The position numbers were made by a program, and so were the translations under genes. Shown here in pieces: positions 1-8,847 of a stretch of 64,000 bases of DNA; within the stretch, counting starts at the first letter, position 1, and every line of letters begins with the position of its first letter. Location: positions 1 through 64,000 of the forward strand of contig JAQENU010000001.1 in the NCBI GenBank assembly GCA_027676805.1, written 5' to 3'. Below the pieces are notes generated by a model. The model made no database searches and was not told the DNA's origin. It saw nothing but the letters and a program-made list of their open reading frames with translations. This stretch comes from Coprobacillaceae bacterium UN01-12pH3A. GTDB taxonomy: Bacteria; Bacillota_I; Bacilli_A; Erysipelotrichales; Coprobacillaceae.

Positions 1-489
1 GGAAACGATCGGCATTCCAACTTCTTTTCCGGCTTTATATAGAATATCTAATCCGCTTGATCCCATTCCTTGGAACGCATAGGGACTGGTACGAGGCTTG
101 AAGGCTCCGCCGCGAAGCATATTGGCACCGGCTGCCTTTGCTGCTCTAGCAATCTCGATGACTTGTTCTTCTGATTCGATGGAACAAGGACCGGCAATGA
201 CCGCTAAATGATCTCCACCCACTTTAACGCCTGACACATCAATGATAGAGTCATCAGGGTGGAAAGCACGGTTTGCTTTCTTATACGGTTCAGAGACTTT
301 CATCACCCTTTCAACGGCTTCATCGACTTCTAAGCTTCTAGGATCAATCTGAGTTGTATCACCGACTAAACCGATAATCGTTGTTTCTACTCCTTGTGAT
401 AAATAAGGATCTAATCCTTTAGAGCGGACTAAGTTTTGAATTCTTTCAATATCCTCTTGCTTTGTTTTTGGTTTTAATACGATAATCAT
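1..489 (-). CDS. aroF: 3-deoxy-7-phosphoheptulonate (DAHP) synthase, partial (3' end outside window)
   Basis: The first 163 codons of a gene running off the left edge. DAHP synthase condenses phosphoenolpyruvate with erythrose 4-phosphate, the first step of aromatic amino acid synthesis in the cytoplasm. About 90 N-terminal residues form a ferredoxin-like regulatory domain of the Bacillus/Thermotoga AroF type. The TIM barrel then begins, with AGPCSIES at residues 99-106 and KPRTSPYAFQG at 131-141, both PEP-site signatures of this family. The ATG at 489 follows a GAAAGGAG ribosome site. The T-box leader upstream indicates amino-acid-responsive control. The remaining barrel is not visible, so intactness cannot be judged. 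A KDO8P synthase is excluded by the N-terminal domain. Confidence 0.93.
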   Translation of the reverse strand, partial: MIIVLKPKTKQEDIERIQNLVRSKGLDPYLSQGVETTIIGLVGDTTQIDPRSLEVDEAVERVMKVSEPYKKANRAFHPDDSIIDVSGVKVGGDHLAVIAGPCSIESEEQVIEIARAAKAAGANMLRGGAFKPRTSPYAFQGMGSSGLDILYKAGKEVGMPIVS

Positions 490-518
490 AATGTTTTCTC
501 CTTTCATTTTCACATATA

Positions 519-793
519 TAAAAAACTCTCATCCTATAAAAGGACGAGAGCTATGCTTCGTGTTACCACCTTTGTTTATAAATACCTCACGATATTTATC
601 TCATCAAGTACGCTAAAAATTTAGTACATACTCTAACACGATAACGGGTGTACCCGGCTGCGCCTACTTGTTTCAGCGTTCTACTCCAAGATGTATTCAA
701 TAGTTCTTTTGCCTTCTTTTTCACCAGCCAAGAAGTCTCTATGCCTAAAAGAAATATTTACTCTTTCTCTTCACTGTATTTATATATGTCTAT
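519..793 (-). promoter_or_regulatory. T-box leader of the DAHP synthase gene, probably tyrosine-specific
   Basis: Read on the minus strand, the leader has a GNUG-type loop (GGCTGGTG), the T-box core AAGGTGGTAACACG at 572-559, and an intrinsic terminator with stem CTCTCGTCC / GGATGAGAG plus a T run at 551-519. Uncharged tRNA would pair with the GGTGG bulge to give antitermination. The best specifier triplet is UAC (Tyr) at 695-693, in the context GAAUACAUC on the 3' side of stem I. The Tyr choice is inferred from position and from the aromatic pathway. Phe or Trp is less well supported. Confidence 0.88.
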
Positions 794-799
794 GTGTAT

Positions 800-828
800 A
801 ATATAATGTTGAGCAGGCGAAATGTCAA
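800..828 (-). promoter_or_regulatory. SigA-type promoter for the T-box/DAHP synthase transcript
   Basis: On the minus strand TTGACA (828-823) and TATATT (805-800) are separated by exactly 17 bases. Transcription would begin near 793, just before stem I of the T-box. Confidence 0.75.
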
Positions 829-918
829 TGATTTACAAAAAACTTTTTGATTTCTTTACTAACTCCTTTAATTGCGCTAATATATAGGTTATATGATGAT
901 CGGTAGGGAGGAATAGGC

Positions 919-2154
919 ATGTTTAACACTGTAGAAGAAGTATATGAGTTCATTGATAGTCAAAAGGATCGAGTATATGCATTGGATAACTTTAAGCATT
1001 ACATGGAAAAGATGGGAAATCCGCAATTAAAGATTCCTTGCATTCATATTGGCGGAACAAATGGAAAAGGAAGCACCACTAACTATATCCGCAGTGTCCT
1101 TCAAGAACAAGGCTATACAGTAGGAACTTTTACATCTCCTTTTTTAGAGAAGCCACAGGATCAGATTCGTATCAATGATCGATTTATTGAGGATCGCTTC
1201 ATGGTCACTTTAGCGAATCGCTATATGGATGACTGGATGAAGGCAGAAATCTCTAAATTTGAAATAGAAGTGTTTATTGCGATTTCTTATTTTATCGAAA
1301 ATCATATTGATTATGCGATTTTTGAAGTAGGATTAGGGGGAGAACTGGATGCCACGAATATCGTGACACCGCTCGTTGCCGTCAATACGAATATCGGCTT
1401 GGATCATATTGCCTTTTTAGGGAATACCTATGAACAGATTGCCCGCACCAAAGCGGGGATTGTGAAACCAGGAATTGATTATATAACGGGCGAGCAAAAA
1501 GAAGAATGTTTACATGTTTTTGAAGCTGTCTGTCAGAAAAATCATTCTCAGCTGATTCAGGTAAGACCGATAAAAGCAATGAAGCAGGATCCCTTTGTTT
1601 CGTTTGAGTTTGCTCACCTTTCAATACAGTTAAGCACTCTGGCTGCATATCAGGCCAAAAATGCGGCATTAGCCTTAGAGGTGCTGTTTTATTTAAGGGC
1701 ACAAAAAGGGATAAGAATCAGTGATGAAGTGATGATCAGGGGAATGAAAAAAGCATCTTGGAAAGGGCGCTTTGAAGTGATGCGTGAAAAACCATTGGTG
1801 ATTATTGATGGCGCACATAATAATGATGGCATTGAGGCATTCATTGACTCTGCTAAGCATTTTAAAGACATTAAAGTCATTTTTACAGCTTTAAAAGATA
1901 AATCCACTCATGAAATGATGGAGCTTCTTTTCACCTTGACGAATGATATTGTGGTCACTGAATTTGAATTCTATCGCAGTCAGACAGCTAAGAAGCTGGC
2001 AGAGGATTTTCCTGTTTTGATTGATGAAGACTGGCAGCATGCTGTTGATGAAGGCTTAAAACATCAAGGAACTTTACTCATTACCGGATCTTTATATTTC
2101 ATTACTCGCGTAAGAAAATATTTATTAGAGAAAGGGGAGTCTACTGGTTCATAA
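919..2154 (+). CDS. folC: Folylpolyglutamate synthase / dihydrofolate synthase
   Basis: This ATP-dependent cytoplasmic Mur-ligase-family enzyme adds glutamate to dihydropteroate and/or to reduced folates, so folates are kept in the cell. The nucleotide loop GGTNGKGST lies at residues 45-53. The TFTSPFL, FEVGLGGELDATN and IGLDH motifs follow in family order, and the C-terminal ligase domain carries the DGAHN motif. At 411 residues it is close to the usual 420-430. The ATG follows GGGAGG at good spacing. It lies just upstream of a FolT-like folate transporter subunit, which supports a folate role. Whether it has one or both activities cannot be told from the sequence. Confidence 0.95.
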   Translation: MFNTVEEVYEFIDSQKDRVYALDNFKHYMEKMGNPQLKIPCIHIGGTNGKGSTTNYIRSVLQEQGYTVGTFTSPFLEKPQDQIRINDRFIEDRFMVTLANRYMDDWMKAEISKFEIEVFIAISYFIENHIDYAIFEVGLGGELDATNIVTPLVAVNTNIGLDHIAFLGNTYEQIARTKAGIVKPGIDYITGEQKEECLHVFEAVCQKNHSQLIQVRPIKAMKQDPFVSFEFAHLSIQLSTLAAYQAKNAALALEVLFYLRAQKGIRISDEVMIRGMKKASWKGRFEVMREKPLVIIDGAHNNDGIEAFIDSAKHFKDIKVIFTALKDKSTHEMMELLFTLTNDIVVTEFEFYRSQTAKKLAEDFPVLIDEDWQHAVDEGLKHQGTLLITGSLYFITRVRKYLLEKGESTGS

Positions 2155-2265
2155 GAACCTAGATTGAAAAGAATGTACGGTATGCAAATATCGGAATTAA
2201 CGCCTGTGGAGTAGCAACACGTTGAAGCAGGAAGCGACACATTTTTTCAAAGTAGCAAAAAATGT
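2155..2265 (+). promoter_or_regulatory. Structured leader before the FolT-like gene; hairpin covers the start codon
   Basis: This 111-base gap contains a CGCCTG/CAGG hairpin (2201-2206 with 2228-2236) and a perfect 9-bp stem ACATTTTTT / AAAAAATGT (2240-2248 with 2258-2266). The second stem ends on the A of the predicted ATG. No T run follows and no Shine-Dalgarno precedes the start. The layout suggests translational control, but I could not fit the sequence to the tetrahydrofolate riboswitch consensus or to another known class. Confidence 0.35.
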
Positions 2266-3069
2266 ATGTTTGTACAAATTATAGTGTTTATTATTTTACT
2301 CGTGATTGGATTTTTAGTTTTTAAAACAGATCCGTTTAAGGCGGATACTAAAAAAATCAGCTTAGCAGCAATCTTTGTTGTATTGGCTGTTGTACTGAAG
2401 CGTTTTTCACTGATGATTCCATTGTTTGGGTTTCCCAGTCTGCAAATTGGCTTTGAAACCTTGCCTCTAGTTATTGGCGGAATGCTTTTGGGTCCCGGCT
2501 ATGCTTTTTTAATTGGACTGGCTGTGGATGTGATTGGTCTGGTTATTGCCCCAAACGGTTTCCCGTTTTTAGGCTTTACATTGAATTCTGTGCTAAGACC
2601 ATTGATCCCGGCAATTTGGATGAAGCATCAGCGCCATTTTAGTGAAAAACAGATTATCTATGGACTTTATGCAGGAATGTTGGTTTTATCAATCGGAGCG
2701 TCTGTTTATGTGTGTACGCTCAGCAGCATAACGGTCTCAAAAGAAATCATCGTGATTACATCATCGATTAAAATCGGAACTGTGCTTCTTTGTGTAGGCG
2801 TCAGTCTTCTGATGATACTAATATGTCAATATCTTCGAAAAAAACTCGATGCCACGTCGCAGGCAGATTTATTGAACTGGATGGTCATCGTAGTTGTTTT
2901 AGAAGTTTTTATAAATTTTCTGTTAACTCCGTTTTGGCTGCAAACCATGTACGGTATTCCGTGGATCGCTTCTTTGCTGATTCGTATATTAAAAGCCTGC
3001 ATCATGGTGCCGCTGAGCATCTTTATCGGCTATAGCTGCTATGAGATGATCAAACGGATTGTGAAATAG
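2266..3069 (+). CDS. folT: ECF transporter substrate-binding (S) subunit, FolT-like
   Basis: A polytopic membrane protein of 267 residues with about six to seven hydrophobic segments. It is a substrate-specific S component that captures a vitamin, probably folate, and works with a shared EcfA-A'-T energizing module not encoded here. Family signs are the KRFS stretch near residue 45, an IGFETLPLVIGG segment, an acidic DVIGL helix and the GFPFLGFTLNS motif near residues 101-111, matching FolT rather than RibU or ThiT as I recall them. Position directly after folC supports folate. An extra hydrophobic helix precedes the usual N terminus. There is no Shine-Dalgarno and no in-frame start upstream, so the start is uncertain. 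Confidence 0.75.
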   Translation: MFVQIIVFIILLVIGFLVFKTDPFKADTKKISLAAIFVVLAVVLKRFSLMIPLFGFPSLQIGFETLPLVIGGMLLGPGYAFLIGLAVDVIGLVIAPNGFPFLGFTLNSVLRPLIPAIWMKHQRHFSEKQIIYGLYAGMLVLSIGASVYVCTLSSITVSKEIIVITSSIKIGTVLLCVGVSLLMILICQYLRKKLDATSQADLLNWMVIVVVLEVFINFLLTPFWLQTMYGIPWIASLLIRILKACIMVPLSIFIGYSCYEMIKRIVK

Positions 3070-3075
3070 ATTCTT

Positions 3076-3107
3076 TCAGAGATATAAAAATGTCTCTGAT
3101 TTTTTTA
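3076..3107 (+). terminator. Rho-independent terminator after the FolT-like gene
   Basis: The 7-bp stem TCAGAGA / TCTCTGA (3076-3082 with 3093-3099) is followed by seven T residues. Confidence 0.88.
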
Positions 3108-3147
3108 TTGTTTATGATATGATGGTAAAAGCAAAGGGGAATGAAGT

Positions 3148-4332
3148 ATGAAAAAATATGGGATCTTGGCACTGATCATCTGCAGTGCTTTACTGTTTGG
3201 GTGTGAGAAGAAGGCCAAGCTTGTCTTGAAGCAGGATTTATTTATCTATGAATTAGGGGAGCCGATTCCTAAAGAGTTAGATGCCTATTTAGATGTAGAA
3301 AAACTGGATGAAAAACAAATTAATGAGGCTGCTTTGACGTTATCGATTCCAAAAGACCGCTCGGTTACCAAAGGGGATAAAACCTATGTCATGACAGGAA
3401 GCTACGAAGGAACGATTACATATTTAAAAGAAGCTGTGCATTTTACTGTGGAAATCAAAGATACCACCGCACCGCAGCTAAGTGGATTAAGCAGTATTGA
3501 AATTCCACTAGGCACACCGCTGGATTACAGTCTTTATTTTAATACACAGGATCTAAATGAATTGGAGCCTATTACTTTTGATGAGAGTCAGATCGATTAT
3601 CAGACTGAAGGAGCTTATATGCTTAAAGTAATAAGCAAAGATGCCGCACAAAATGAAACCGTCTTGGAAGTTCCGGTGACATGTATCTTAGTTAATGAGA
3701 ATCAGGAAGCAAGCTCTGAAATCATCAGCAATGAAGATGGGTCACAGCATTATGTGACTCATGTGACAGATAAGAAGCGTTCAATTTTAATGGATGTTCC
3801 TTATTATAATCAGTTTGCTTTAGGTGCTCCGGTAGGCTGCGAATCAGTATCATTATATATGGCCCTGCGTTATAAGGGGTATGTCTCAGATTTGGATTGT
3901 GTATCTTTTATTTCGACTACACCACAGTCTCCTGATAATAATCCTCATCATGGGTTTGTAGGTACCGTTTTTGATCAGCATCGCTACGATATTTTACCGG
4001 CTATTTTTCCGAGTGCTTTTACACCTTGGGCAAATCAGTACGGTAAAGCCTTGGATATCAGCGGTACAGGTACAGAGGGCGTGATTAATCAGCTGTTAGC
4101 GGGGAATCCGGTTGTTATATGGGCAACTGCCTATTTCAAACCGATTGAGTGGCAGCAGTTTGATTGGGGAAGCGGCTTTAGAAACACGCATACCGTATGT
4201 CTGACCGGAGTAGATGAAGATTTAGGGGTCATTTACTATAATGATCCGGTAACTAGGAAAAATGAAACAGTCGATATTGCGACTTTCAGTGCAATCTATG
4301 AAGTACAGAATTTTGGTGTCGCTATTTTATAA
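3148..4332 (+). CDS. Lipoprotein with Ig-like region and C39-type papain-like peptidase domain
   Basis: A 394-residue exported lipoprotein. The signal peptide ends in a lipobox, LLFGC, with the lipidated cysteine at residue 19. Residues about 25-180 resemble bacterial Ig-like repeats, including a KDTTAPQ linker typical of such domains. Residues about 210-394 form a peptidase C39-like domain (Peptidase_C39_2): DVPYYNQ, a probable nucleophile C231 in PVGCESVS, H348 in NTHTVCLTG and D366 in YYNDPV, in the expected Cys-His-Asp order. It should be tethered outside the membrane and cut peptides or peptidoglycan-linked substrates; the substrate is unknown. The ribosome site AAAGGGGAA is good, and an extended -10 (TGATATGAT at 3115-3123) precedes it. 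Confidence 0.82.
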   Translation: MKKYGILALIICSALLFGCEKKAKLVLKQDLFIYELGEPIPKELDAYLDVEKLDEKQINEAALTLSIPKDRSVTKGDKTYVMTGSYEGTITYLKEAVHFTVEIKDTTAPQLSGLSSIEIPLGTPLDYSLYFNTQDLNELEPITFDESQIDYQTEGAYMLKVISKDAAQNETVLEVPVTCILVNENQEASSEIISNEDGSQHYVTHVTDKKRSILMDVPYYNQFALGAPVGCESVSLYMALRYKGYVSDLDCVSFISTTPQSPDNNPHHGFVGTVFDQHRYDILPAIFPSAFTPWANQYGKALDISGTGTEGVINQLLAGNPVVIWATAYFKPIEWQQFDWGSGFRNTHTVCLTGVDEDLGVIYYNDPVTRKNETVDIATFSAIYEVQNFGVAIL

Positions 4333-4335
4333 GAG

Positions 4336-4364
4336 TTGACAAAAAGGAAGAAGTTCTATAAAAT
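4336..4364 (+). promoter_or_regulatory. SigA-type promoter for the proS T-box transcript
   Basis: TTGACA (4336-4341) and TAAAAT (4359-4364) are 17 bases apart. The -35 element starts immediately after the lipoprotein stop codon. Confidence 0.8.
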
Positions 4365-4369
4365 GATTA

Positions 4370-4546
4370 AAAACAATGAGAAAGAATAGTAGAAACAAAC
4401 CATCAGAGAATTAGCCATGGCTGAAAGCTAATAATTGTTTTGAACCTGCTTTTGAGTTGCTTCGGCCGGAGGAAACTCCGTTATCAATGAAGTGATAAAA
4501 TTAGGTGGTACCGCGATTATTCGCCCTATGTGGGGCGAATTTTTTT
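4370..4546 (+). promoter_or_regulatory. T-box leader of proS (proline specifier CCU)
   Basis: The leader has a GNUG loop (GGCTGAAAG near 4419), a specifier-loop context GAACCTGC with CCU at 4445-4447, and the T-box core TTAGGTGGTACCGCG (4501-4515). It ends in a terminator with stem ATTCGCCC / GGGCGAAT (4519-4526 with 4533-4540) and a T run. The proline codon agrees with the downstream prolyl-tRNA synthetase, so uncharged tRNA-Pro should raise its expression. Confidence 0.93.
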
Positions 4547-4567
4547 ATTTGAATGGAGGAAATAAAA

Positions 4568-6277
4568 ATGAAAATGTCTAAAATGTTAATGCCGACACTT
4601 AGAGAAGTAAGCGGTGATGTTGAAATCGAAAGTCATCGTTTGATGCTGAAAGCCGGACTGATCAGAAAGATGGCGTCAGGAGTTTATAATTATTTGCCGT
4701 TAGGCTTAAAAGCTCTGCGTCAGATCGAACAGATCATTCGCAGCGAAATGAATGATGCCGGGGCTCAGGAAATTTTGGCTTCTGCTTTGATTCCCAGTGA
4801 GCTTTGGGAAGAATCCGGACGTTATCATGCTTATGGTCCGGAATTGATGCGTTTAAAAGATAGAAATGATCATGAATTTTGTTTAGGACCCACACATGAA
4901 GAAGTATTTACTGCTATTGCCAGACAAGAAATTAAATCGTATAAGCAGCTGCCTATTAATCTATATCAGATTCAAACGAAATATCGCGATGAAATCAGAC
5001 CACGTTATGGCATGATGCGCTCACGAGAGTTTTTAATGAAGGATGCTTACAGTTTTGATAAGGATCAGGCAGGGTTGGACCATTCTTTTCATGTTATGAA
5101 AGAGACATATCAGCGGATCTTTGAACGTTGTGGTCTTAAAGCTATCGGTGTAGAAGCCGATTCAGGCAGTATCGGGGGAAGCAATTCAATGGAATTCATG
5201 GTACCTTCTGTGGTAGGAGAAGATGATATCGTACATTGTCCTAATTGCCATTATACCGCTAATATCGAAAAAGCAGCCTCATATCCGGAAACAGAAGCAA
5301 AGACGGAACTGTTAGAGCTAGCAGAGGTATCAACACCTGATGTGCATACGATTGAAGAAGTAGCCGCTTTTTTTGATGTTGATTTCAAAAAGACGGTTAA
5401 AACATTAATTTATACAGCGGATCAGCAAACCATCGCTGTCATGGTTAGAGGAGATAGAGAAGTTAATGACGTTAAAGTAAAGAATTATTTGAATCTAACA
5501 GAAGAAATTATTTTAGCTGATGAAATGACAGTACAGACATGCACACACGCTAAAATAGGATTCGCCGGACCAATCGGACTTGAAGTCGATCATTTATTGG
5601 TTGATGAGGAAGTGGCGGGGCTTGCTAATATGATCACAGGAGCCAATAAGAACGACTGCCACTATCAAAATGTCAACTATCCTCGTGATTTTGAAGGAGC
5701 GGTCGGGGACTTCCGTTTAGTTCAGGCAAACGATCATTGCCCGCATTGCCAAGCTCCGTTAGAAATTTCAAGAGGAACGGAAGTTGGACATATTTTTAAA
5801 TTGGGAACCAAATATTCAGAAGCTATGAATGCTCAGTTTTTAGATGAAAACGGGAAATCCCAGCCATTTGTCATGGGCTGCTATGGTATTGGAGTCAGCC
5901 GAATGCTTGCTTCCATTATTGAACAGCATCATGATGATAAAGGGATTATTTGGCCTAAAAGCGTAGCCCCTTACCAAGTGACGATTCTAATCATGAACAT
6001 GAAAGATGAGCAGCAAATAAAAGCTGCAGAGGATCTTTATACTCAGCTGAAAAAAGCACATATAGAGGTTCTGTTGGATGACCGTAATGAACGTGCCGGG
6101 GTTAAGTTTAATGATGCCGATTTACTGGGTATTCCATTAAGAATTACCGTAGGAAAAGGGATTGCCGAGCATCAAGTTGAAATAAAGGCACGTCATGAAC
6201 AGGATACCCATTATATGGATATTGATGAAGCTCTTCATTACTGTTTAAACAACGAAAATGACAGGTCAGCTGCCTAA
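4568..6277 (+). CDS. proS: Prolyl-tRNA synthetase, bacterial type with editing insertion
   Basis: Class II synthetase that charges tRNA-Pro in the cytoplasm. Class II motif 2 appears as [29 protein letters not shown] sequence near residue 140, motif 3 as [11 protein letters not shown] near 443, and the C-terminal anticodon-binding domain follows. Between motifs 2 and 3 (about 230-400) lies the YbaK-like insertion that hydrolyses misacylated Ala-tRNA-Pro. At 569 residues it matches the Bacillus enzyme. An ATG at 4553 is rejected because the GGAGG ribosome site falls inside those first codons; the ATG at 4568 has correct spacing. Confidence 0.97.
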   Translation: MKMSKMLMPTLREVSGDVEIESHRLMLKAGLIRKMASGVYNYLPLGLKALRQIEQIIRSEMNDAGAQEILASALIPSELWEESGRYHAYGPELMRLKDRNDHEFCLGPTHEEVFTAIARQEIKSYKQLPINLYQIQTKYRDEIRPRYGMMRSREFLMKDAYSFDKDQAGLDHSFHVMKETYQRIFERCGLKAIGVEADSGSIGGSNSMEFMVPSVVGEDDIVHCPNCHYTANIEKAASYPETEAKTELLELAEVSTPDVHTIEEVAAFFDVDFKKTVKTLIYTADQQTIAVMVRGDREVNDVKVKNYLNLTEEIILADEMTVQTCTHAKIGFAGPIGLEVDHLLVDEEVAGLANMITGANKNDCHYQNVNYPRDFEGAVGDFRLVQANDHCPHCQAPLEISRGTEVGHIFKLGTKYSEAMNAQFLDENGKSQPFVMGCYGIGVSRMLASIIEQHHDDKGIIWPKSVAPYQVTILIMNMKDEQQIKAAEDLYTQLKKAHIEVLLDDRNERAGVKFNDADLLGIPLRITVGKGIAEHQVEIKARHEQDTHYMDIDEALHYCLNNENDRSAA

Positions 6278-6800
6278 TCTAATATCACTTAGCCGTATTG
6301 GGTTAAGCCTTCTGTTGTTAGGACTGTATGATCAGCACCTCCTCTTTTTGAGTGTTTATGGCATATGTGTTTTGAGCGATCTGCTGGATGGTTATTTAGC
6401 TCGCAGATTAAGCTGTGCGACCATATTAGGGGCACGATTAGACAGTTTAGGGGATCTTATTTTTTTAACCGCAAGCACCTATCTTGTTGTATTTCAATGG
6501 AAGATCACGTTTCCTTTTTATATCAGCATCATGATTTCCTTTTGTCTTGTTGTTCGTTTATTCAATTTGATTTATACGTATCTTAAATTTCATCAATGGA
6601 ATATTTTGCATACGTATTTAAATAAAATCACTGGCTGTTTGTTGGCTTTCTTTGTGCCAATCTATCTGTCAGGGAGTTCTGCAATAGAGGTGGTAATGCT
6701 GTTGACAAGCGGTTTTGCGATCATCGCTTCCATAGAAGAAACGCTTATTCTCCAAAAGCAAAAGATCTATTTGGTTAATCAAAAAAGTATTCGCGAATAG
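6258..6800 (+). CDS. CDP-alcohol phosphatidyltransferase family protein (PgsA-like)
   Basis: An integral membrane enzyme of 180 residues with the complete catalytic signature DxxDGxxAR(x8)GxxxDxxxD at about residues 41-67 ([10 protein letters not shown] ... LDSLGDL). The family transfers a phosphatidyl group from CDP-diacylglycerol to an alcohol; phosphatidylglycerophosphate synthase is likeliest by length but is not proven. Four to six membrane helices follow the motif. The start overlaps the end of proS by 20 bases, so it is probably translated from the proS mRNA and would inherit proline T-box control. Cardiolipin or phosphatidylinositol-type synthases are alternatives. Confidence 0.8.
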   Translation: MTGQLPNLISLSRIGLSLLLLGLYDQHLLFLSVYGICVLSDLLDGYLARRLSCATILGARLDSLGDLIFLTASTYLVVFQWKITFPFYISIMISFCLVVRLFNLIYTYLKFHQWNILHTYLNKITGCLLAFFVPIYLSGSSAIEVVMLLTSGFAIIASIEETLILQKQKIYLVNQKSIRE

Positions 6801-6839
6801 CAAAATGTGTTGTATAATAAAGACTTAGGTGGTGAGAGA

Positions 6840-7304
6840 ATGGAAAGATTTAAAACCCCTTCAGCAAGCATGCTGATTCTAGGCAGGTATAATCACGGAA
6901 AATTAGAAATACTATTACAGAAAAGACAAAATACCGGATATATGGACGGGTACTATGATTTTGCTGCCAGCGGACATATTGAAAAAAATGAATCTGCAAA
7001 AATGGCGATGATTCGAGAAGCTAAAGAAGAATTAGGCATCGATATTACAGAAGAAGCATTGCAGTTTAGTTCGATCGTTCATAAAAAATTAGAGCGTGAT
7101 GAATCAGGATATTTTAACTTCTATTTCTATGCCGAAAAATATTTGGGGATTCCTTGTGTCAACGAACCGGAAAAATGTTCCGAAATAAAATGGTTTGCGA
7201 TCGATGCGCTGCCGGAAAATTTTATTGATGATCGAAAGCAGGCAATCGAGAATCACCTCAATAATGTTTATTATAATGAATATGGATTTACCAAGGAGAA
7301 GTAA
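6840..7304 (+). CDS. Nudix hydrolase
   Basis: A 154-residue cytoplasmic pyrophosphohydrolase. The Nudix box GX5EX7REUXEEXGU is intact at about residues 50-72 (GHIEKNESAKMAM, then IREAKEELGI). The substrate, a nucleoside diphosphate linked to another group, cannot be predicted. The ATG at 6840 follows AGGTGGTGAG. An in-frame ATG at 6807 lies upstream of that site and overlaps a likely -10 TATAAT at 6813-6818, so it is not used. A GNAT acetyltransferase follows after one base, suggesting a small operon. Confidence 0.88.
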   Translation: MERFKTPSASMLILGRYNHGKLEILLQKRQNTGYMDGYYDFAASGHIEKNESAKMAMIREAKEELGIDITEEALQFSSIVHKKLERDESGYFNFYFYAEKYLGIPCVNEPEKCSEIKWFAIDALPENFIDDRKQAIENHLNNVYYNEYGFTKEK

Positions 7305-7305
7305 T

Positions 7306-7785
7306 ATGGAAGAAAGAATTTATTTAAGAAAATTAACTGCTGGTGACTTAGATCATCTTTGTGCTTTGTATCATAATGAGAATATAGCGAAATATATGCG
7401 TCATGGCAAACATAAATCTATTGATGAAACAAAAAAACTGTTAGATATGTATTTAAATGATGAAAATTATGCATATGCCATCATTCATAAAGAAGAGGAG
7501 GCCTTTATTGGCTATATCAGTTTAGCTCTTATTGATGCACAAAAGGGAAGCTATACCTTATCTGTCATGAGCTATGAAAAATACTGGAACGGCGGCTATA
7601 GCAGTGAAGCGTTGAAAATGCTGATCGAAACAGCAAAAACACTTCCGGTAAAGGAAATTGTTTCCTATGTATGTAAAGAAAATATCGGTTCATGCAAAGT
7701 GATGGAAAAGTGCGGCTTTACTCTTCATTTTATGATTGATGAAGAAAGTACCAAACCGGTCTGTGTTTATCACTATCAGTTTTAA
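7306..7785 (+). CDS. GNAT family N-acetyltransferase (RimJ/RimL-like)
   Basis: A 159-residue acetyl-CoA-dependent transferase. It has the LRKLTAGDLDHL opening, a YAIIHKEEEAFIGYISL central strand, the WNGGYSSEALKML acetyl-CoA loop region and the C-terminal ENIGSCKVMEKCGF motif of the RimJ/RimL group. The target amine is unknown. The ATG at 7306 sits behind AAGGAGAAG and one base after the stop of the Nudix gene, so the two are probably co-translated. A longer frame from 7195 overlaps the Nudix gene and lacks a ribosome site. Confidence 0.85.
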   Translation: MEERIYLRKLTAGDLDHLCALYHNENIAKYMRHGKHKSIDETKKLLDMYLNDENYAYAIIHKEEEAFIGYISLALIDAQKGSYTLSVMSYEKYWNGGYSSEALKMLIETAKTLPVKEIVSYVCKENIGSCKVMEKCGFTLHFMIDEESTKPVCVYHYQF

Positions 7786-7807
7786 GCATCTTGGGATGCT
7801 TTTTATT
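7785..7807 (+). terminator. Rho-independent terminator after the Nudix/GNAT pair
   Basis: Stem AGCATC / GATGCT with a 4-base loop (7785-7800) precedes a T-rich run. Confidence 0.8.
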
Positions 7808-7846
7808 TATCCGATAATCAAATAGATAGAGTACATAATAAAATTA

Positions 7847-7855
7847 TGGTATAAT
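7847..7855 (+). promoter_or_regulatory. Extended -10 promoter element of fmt
   Basis: TGGTATAAT ends 17 bases before the fmt ATG, giving a leader of only about 11 bases with the GAGGTG ribosome site. No convincing -35 was seen. Confidence 0.55.
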
Positions 7856-7872
7856 TTTAATGAGGTGTTAAA

Positions 7873-8826
7873 ATGGAAAATAGTCGAATTATCTTTATGG
7901 GAACCGCTACCTTTTCACAGGCGGTTTTAGAAAAATTAATTGAAAAGAAGTATAATATAGTGCTTGTTGTTACACAGCCCGATAGAAAAGTAGGAAGAAA
8001 AAAAGAAGTCAAAATGCCTGAAGTCAAAGAAGTGGCATTAGCACATGGCATTCCTGTTTTTCAGCCTAATCGCATTAAAGAGGATTATCAGCTGATTATC
8101 GATGCAAAAACAGATTTGATTATAACGGCAGCTTATGGACAGCTTATTCCGCAGGCAGTTTTAGATGCGCCAAGATTAGGCTGTGTCAATGTACATGCGT
8201 CACTGCTTCCAAAATATCGTGGAGGCGCTCCGGTTCATCAGGCAATTATTGATGGGAATGATCATACCGGTGTAACGATTATGTATATGGTAAAAAAGAT
8301 GGATGCCGGAGATATGATCGCTTCCAAAGAAGAACCGATCTATACGGAAGATACGGTTGGCAGTTTATATGATCGTTTAAGTCATGTTGGAGCTGACTTG
8401 CTGCTGGAAGTACTGCCTTCGATTTTGGAAGGTACGAATCCTCATATTCAACAGGATGAATCACAAGTCACATATGCACCAATCATTAAACACGAACAGG
8501 AGCATGTTGATTTTAGGACTACAGCTTTTTTAGTGGACTGTAAGATTCGAGGATTAAATCCATGGCCGGGAGCATACACGACGTATCAAGGAAAAACAGT
8601 GAAGCTTTGGGCTGGGAAAACGCATGTTTGTGAAAATGCAATGAAGCATCATGGACACGAGAAAAATGGAACAATCGTTAAATTGTTTAAGGATGCTATT
8701 GGAGTTAAGGTAGAAGACGGTGTTTATCTTCTGACGGAAATACAATTAGAAGGAAAAAGAAGAATGCCGGTTAAAGATTTAATGAACGGACATCATCCTT
8801 TTGTAGTAGGTGAATGCTTTGAATAA
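7873..8826 (+). CDS. fmt: Methionyl-tRNA formyltransferase
   Basis: It formylates initiator Met-tRNA using 10-formyl-tetrahydrofolate. At 317 residues it matches the family length. The N-terminal formyltransferase domain has FMGTATFSQ at residues 9-17, NVHASLLPKYRGG near 107-119 with the catalytic His and neighbouring residues, and HTGVTIM with MDAGDMI beyond. The C-terminal OB-like tRNA-binding domain contains GLNPWPGAYTT. Peptide deformylase and priA, common neighbours elsewhere, are not adjacent. Confidence 0.96.
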   Translation: MENSRIIFMGTATFSQAVLEKLIEKKYNIVLVVTQPDRKVGRKKEVKMPEVKEVALAHGIPVFQPNRIKEDYQLIIDAKTDLIITAAYGQLIPQAVLDAPRLGCVNVHASLLPKYRGGAPVHQAIIDGNDHTGVTIMYMVKKMDAGDMIASKEEPIYTEDTVGSLYDRLSHVGADLLLEVLPSILEGTNPHIQQDESQVTYAPIIKHEQEHVDFRTTAFLVDCKIRGLNPWPGAYTTYQGKTVKLWAGKTHVCENAMKHHGHEKNGTIVKLFKDAIGVKVEDGVYLLTEIQLEGKRRMPVKDLMNGHHPFVVGECFE

Positions 8827-8847
8827 TAAAGAAAGGGGAAATCGAAG

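Noticed and set aside
2155..2265. A tetrahydrofolate riboswitch before the FolT-like gene
   Set aside because: Only scattered short matches to the consensus; the conserved flanking stem and pseudoknot segments could not be located.
4553..4567. An upstream ATG extending proS by five residues
   Set aside because: The extension contains the Shine-Dalgarno GGAGG itself; the next ATG is correctly spaced.
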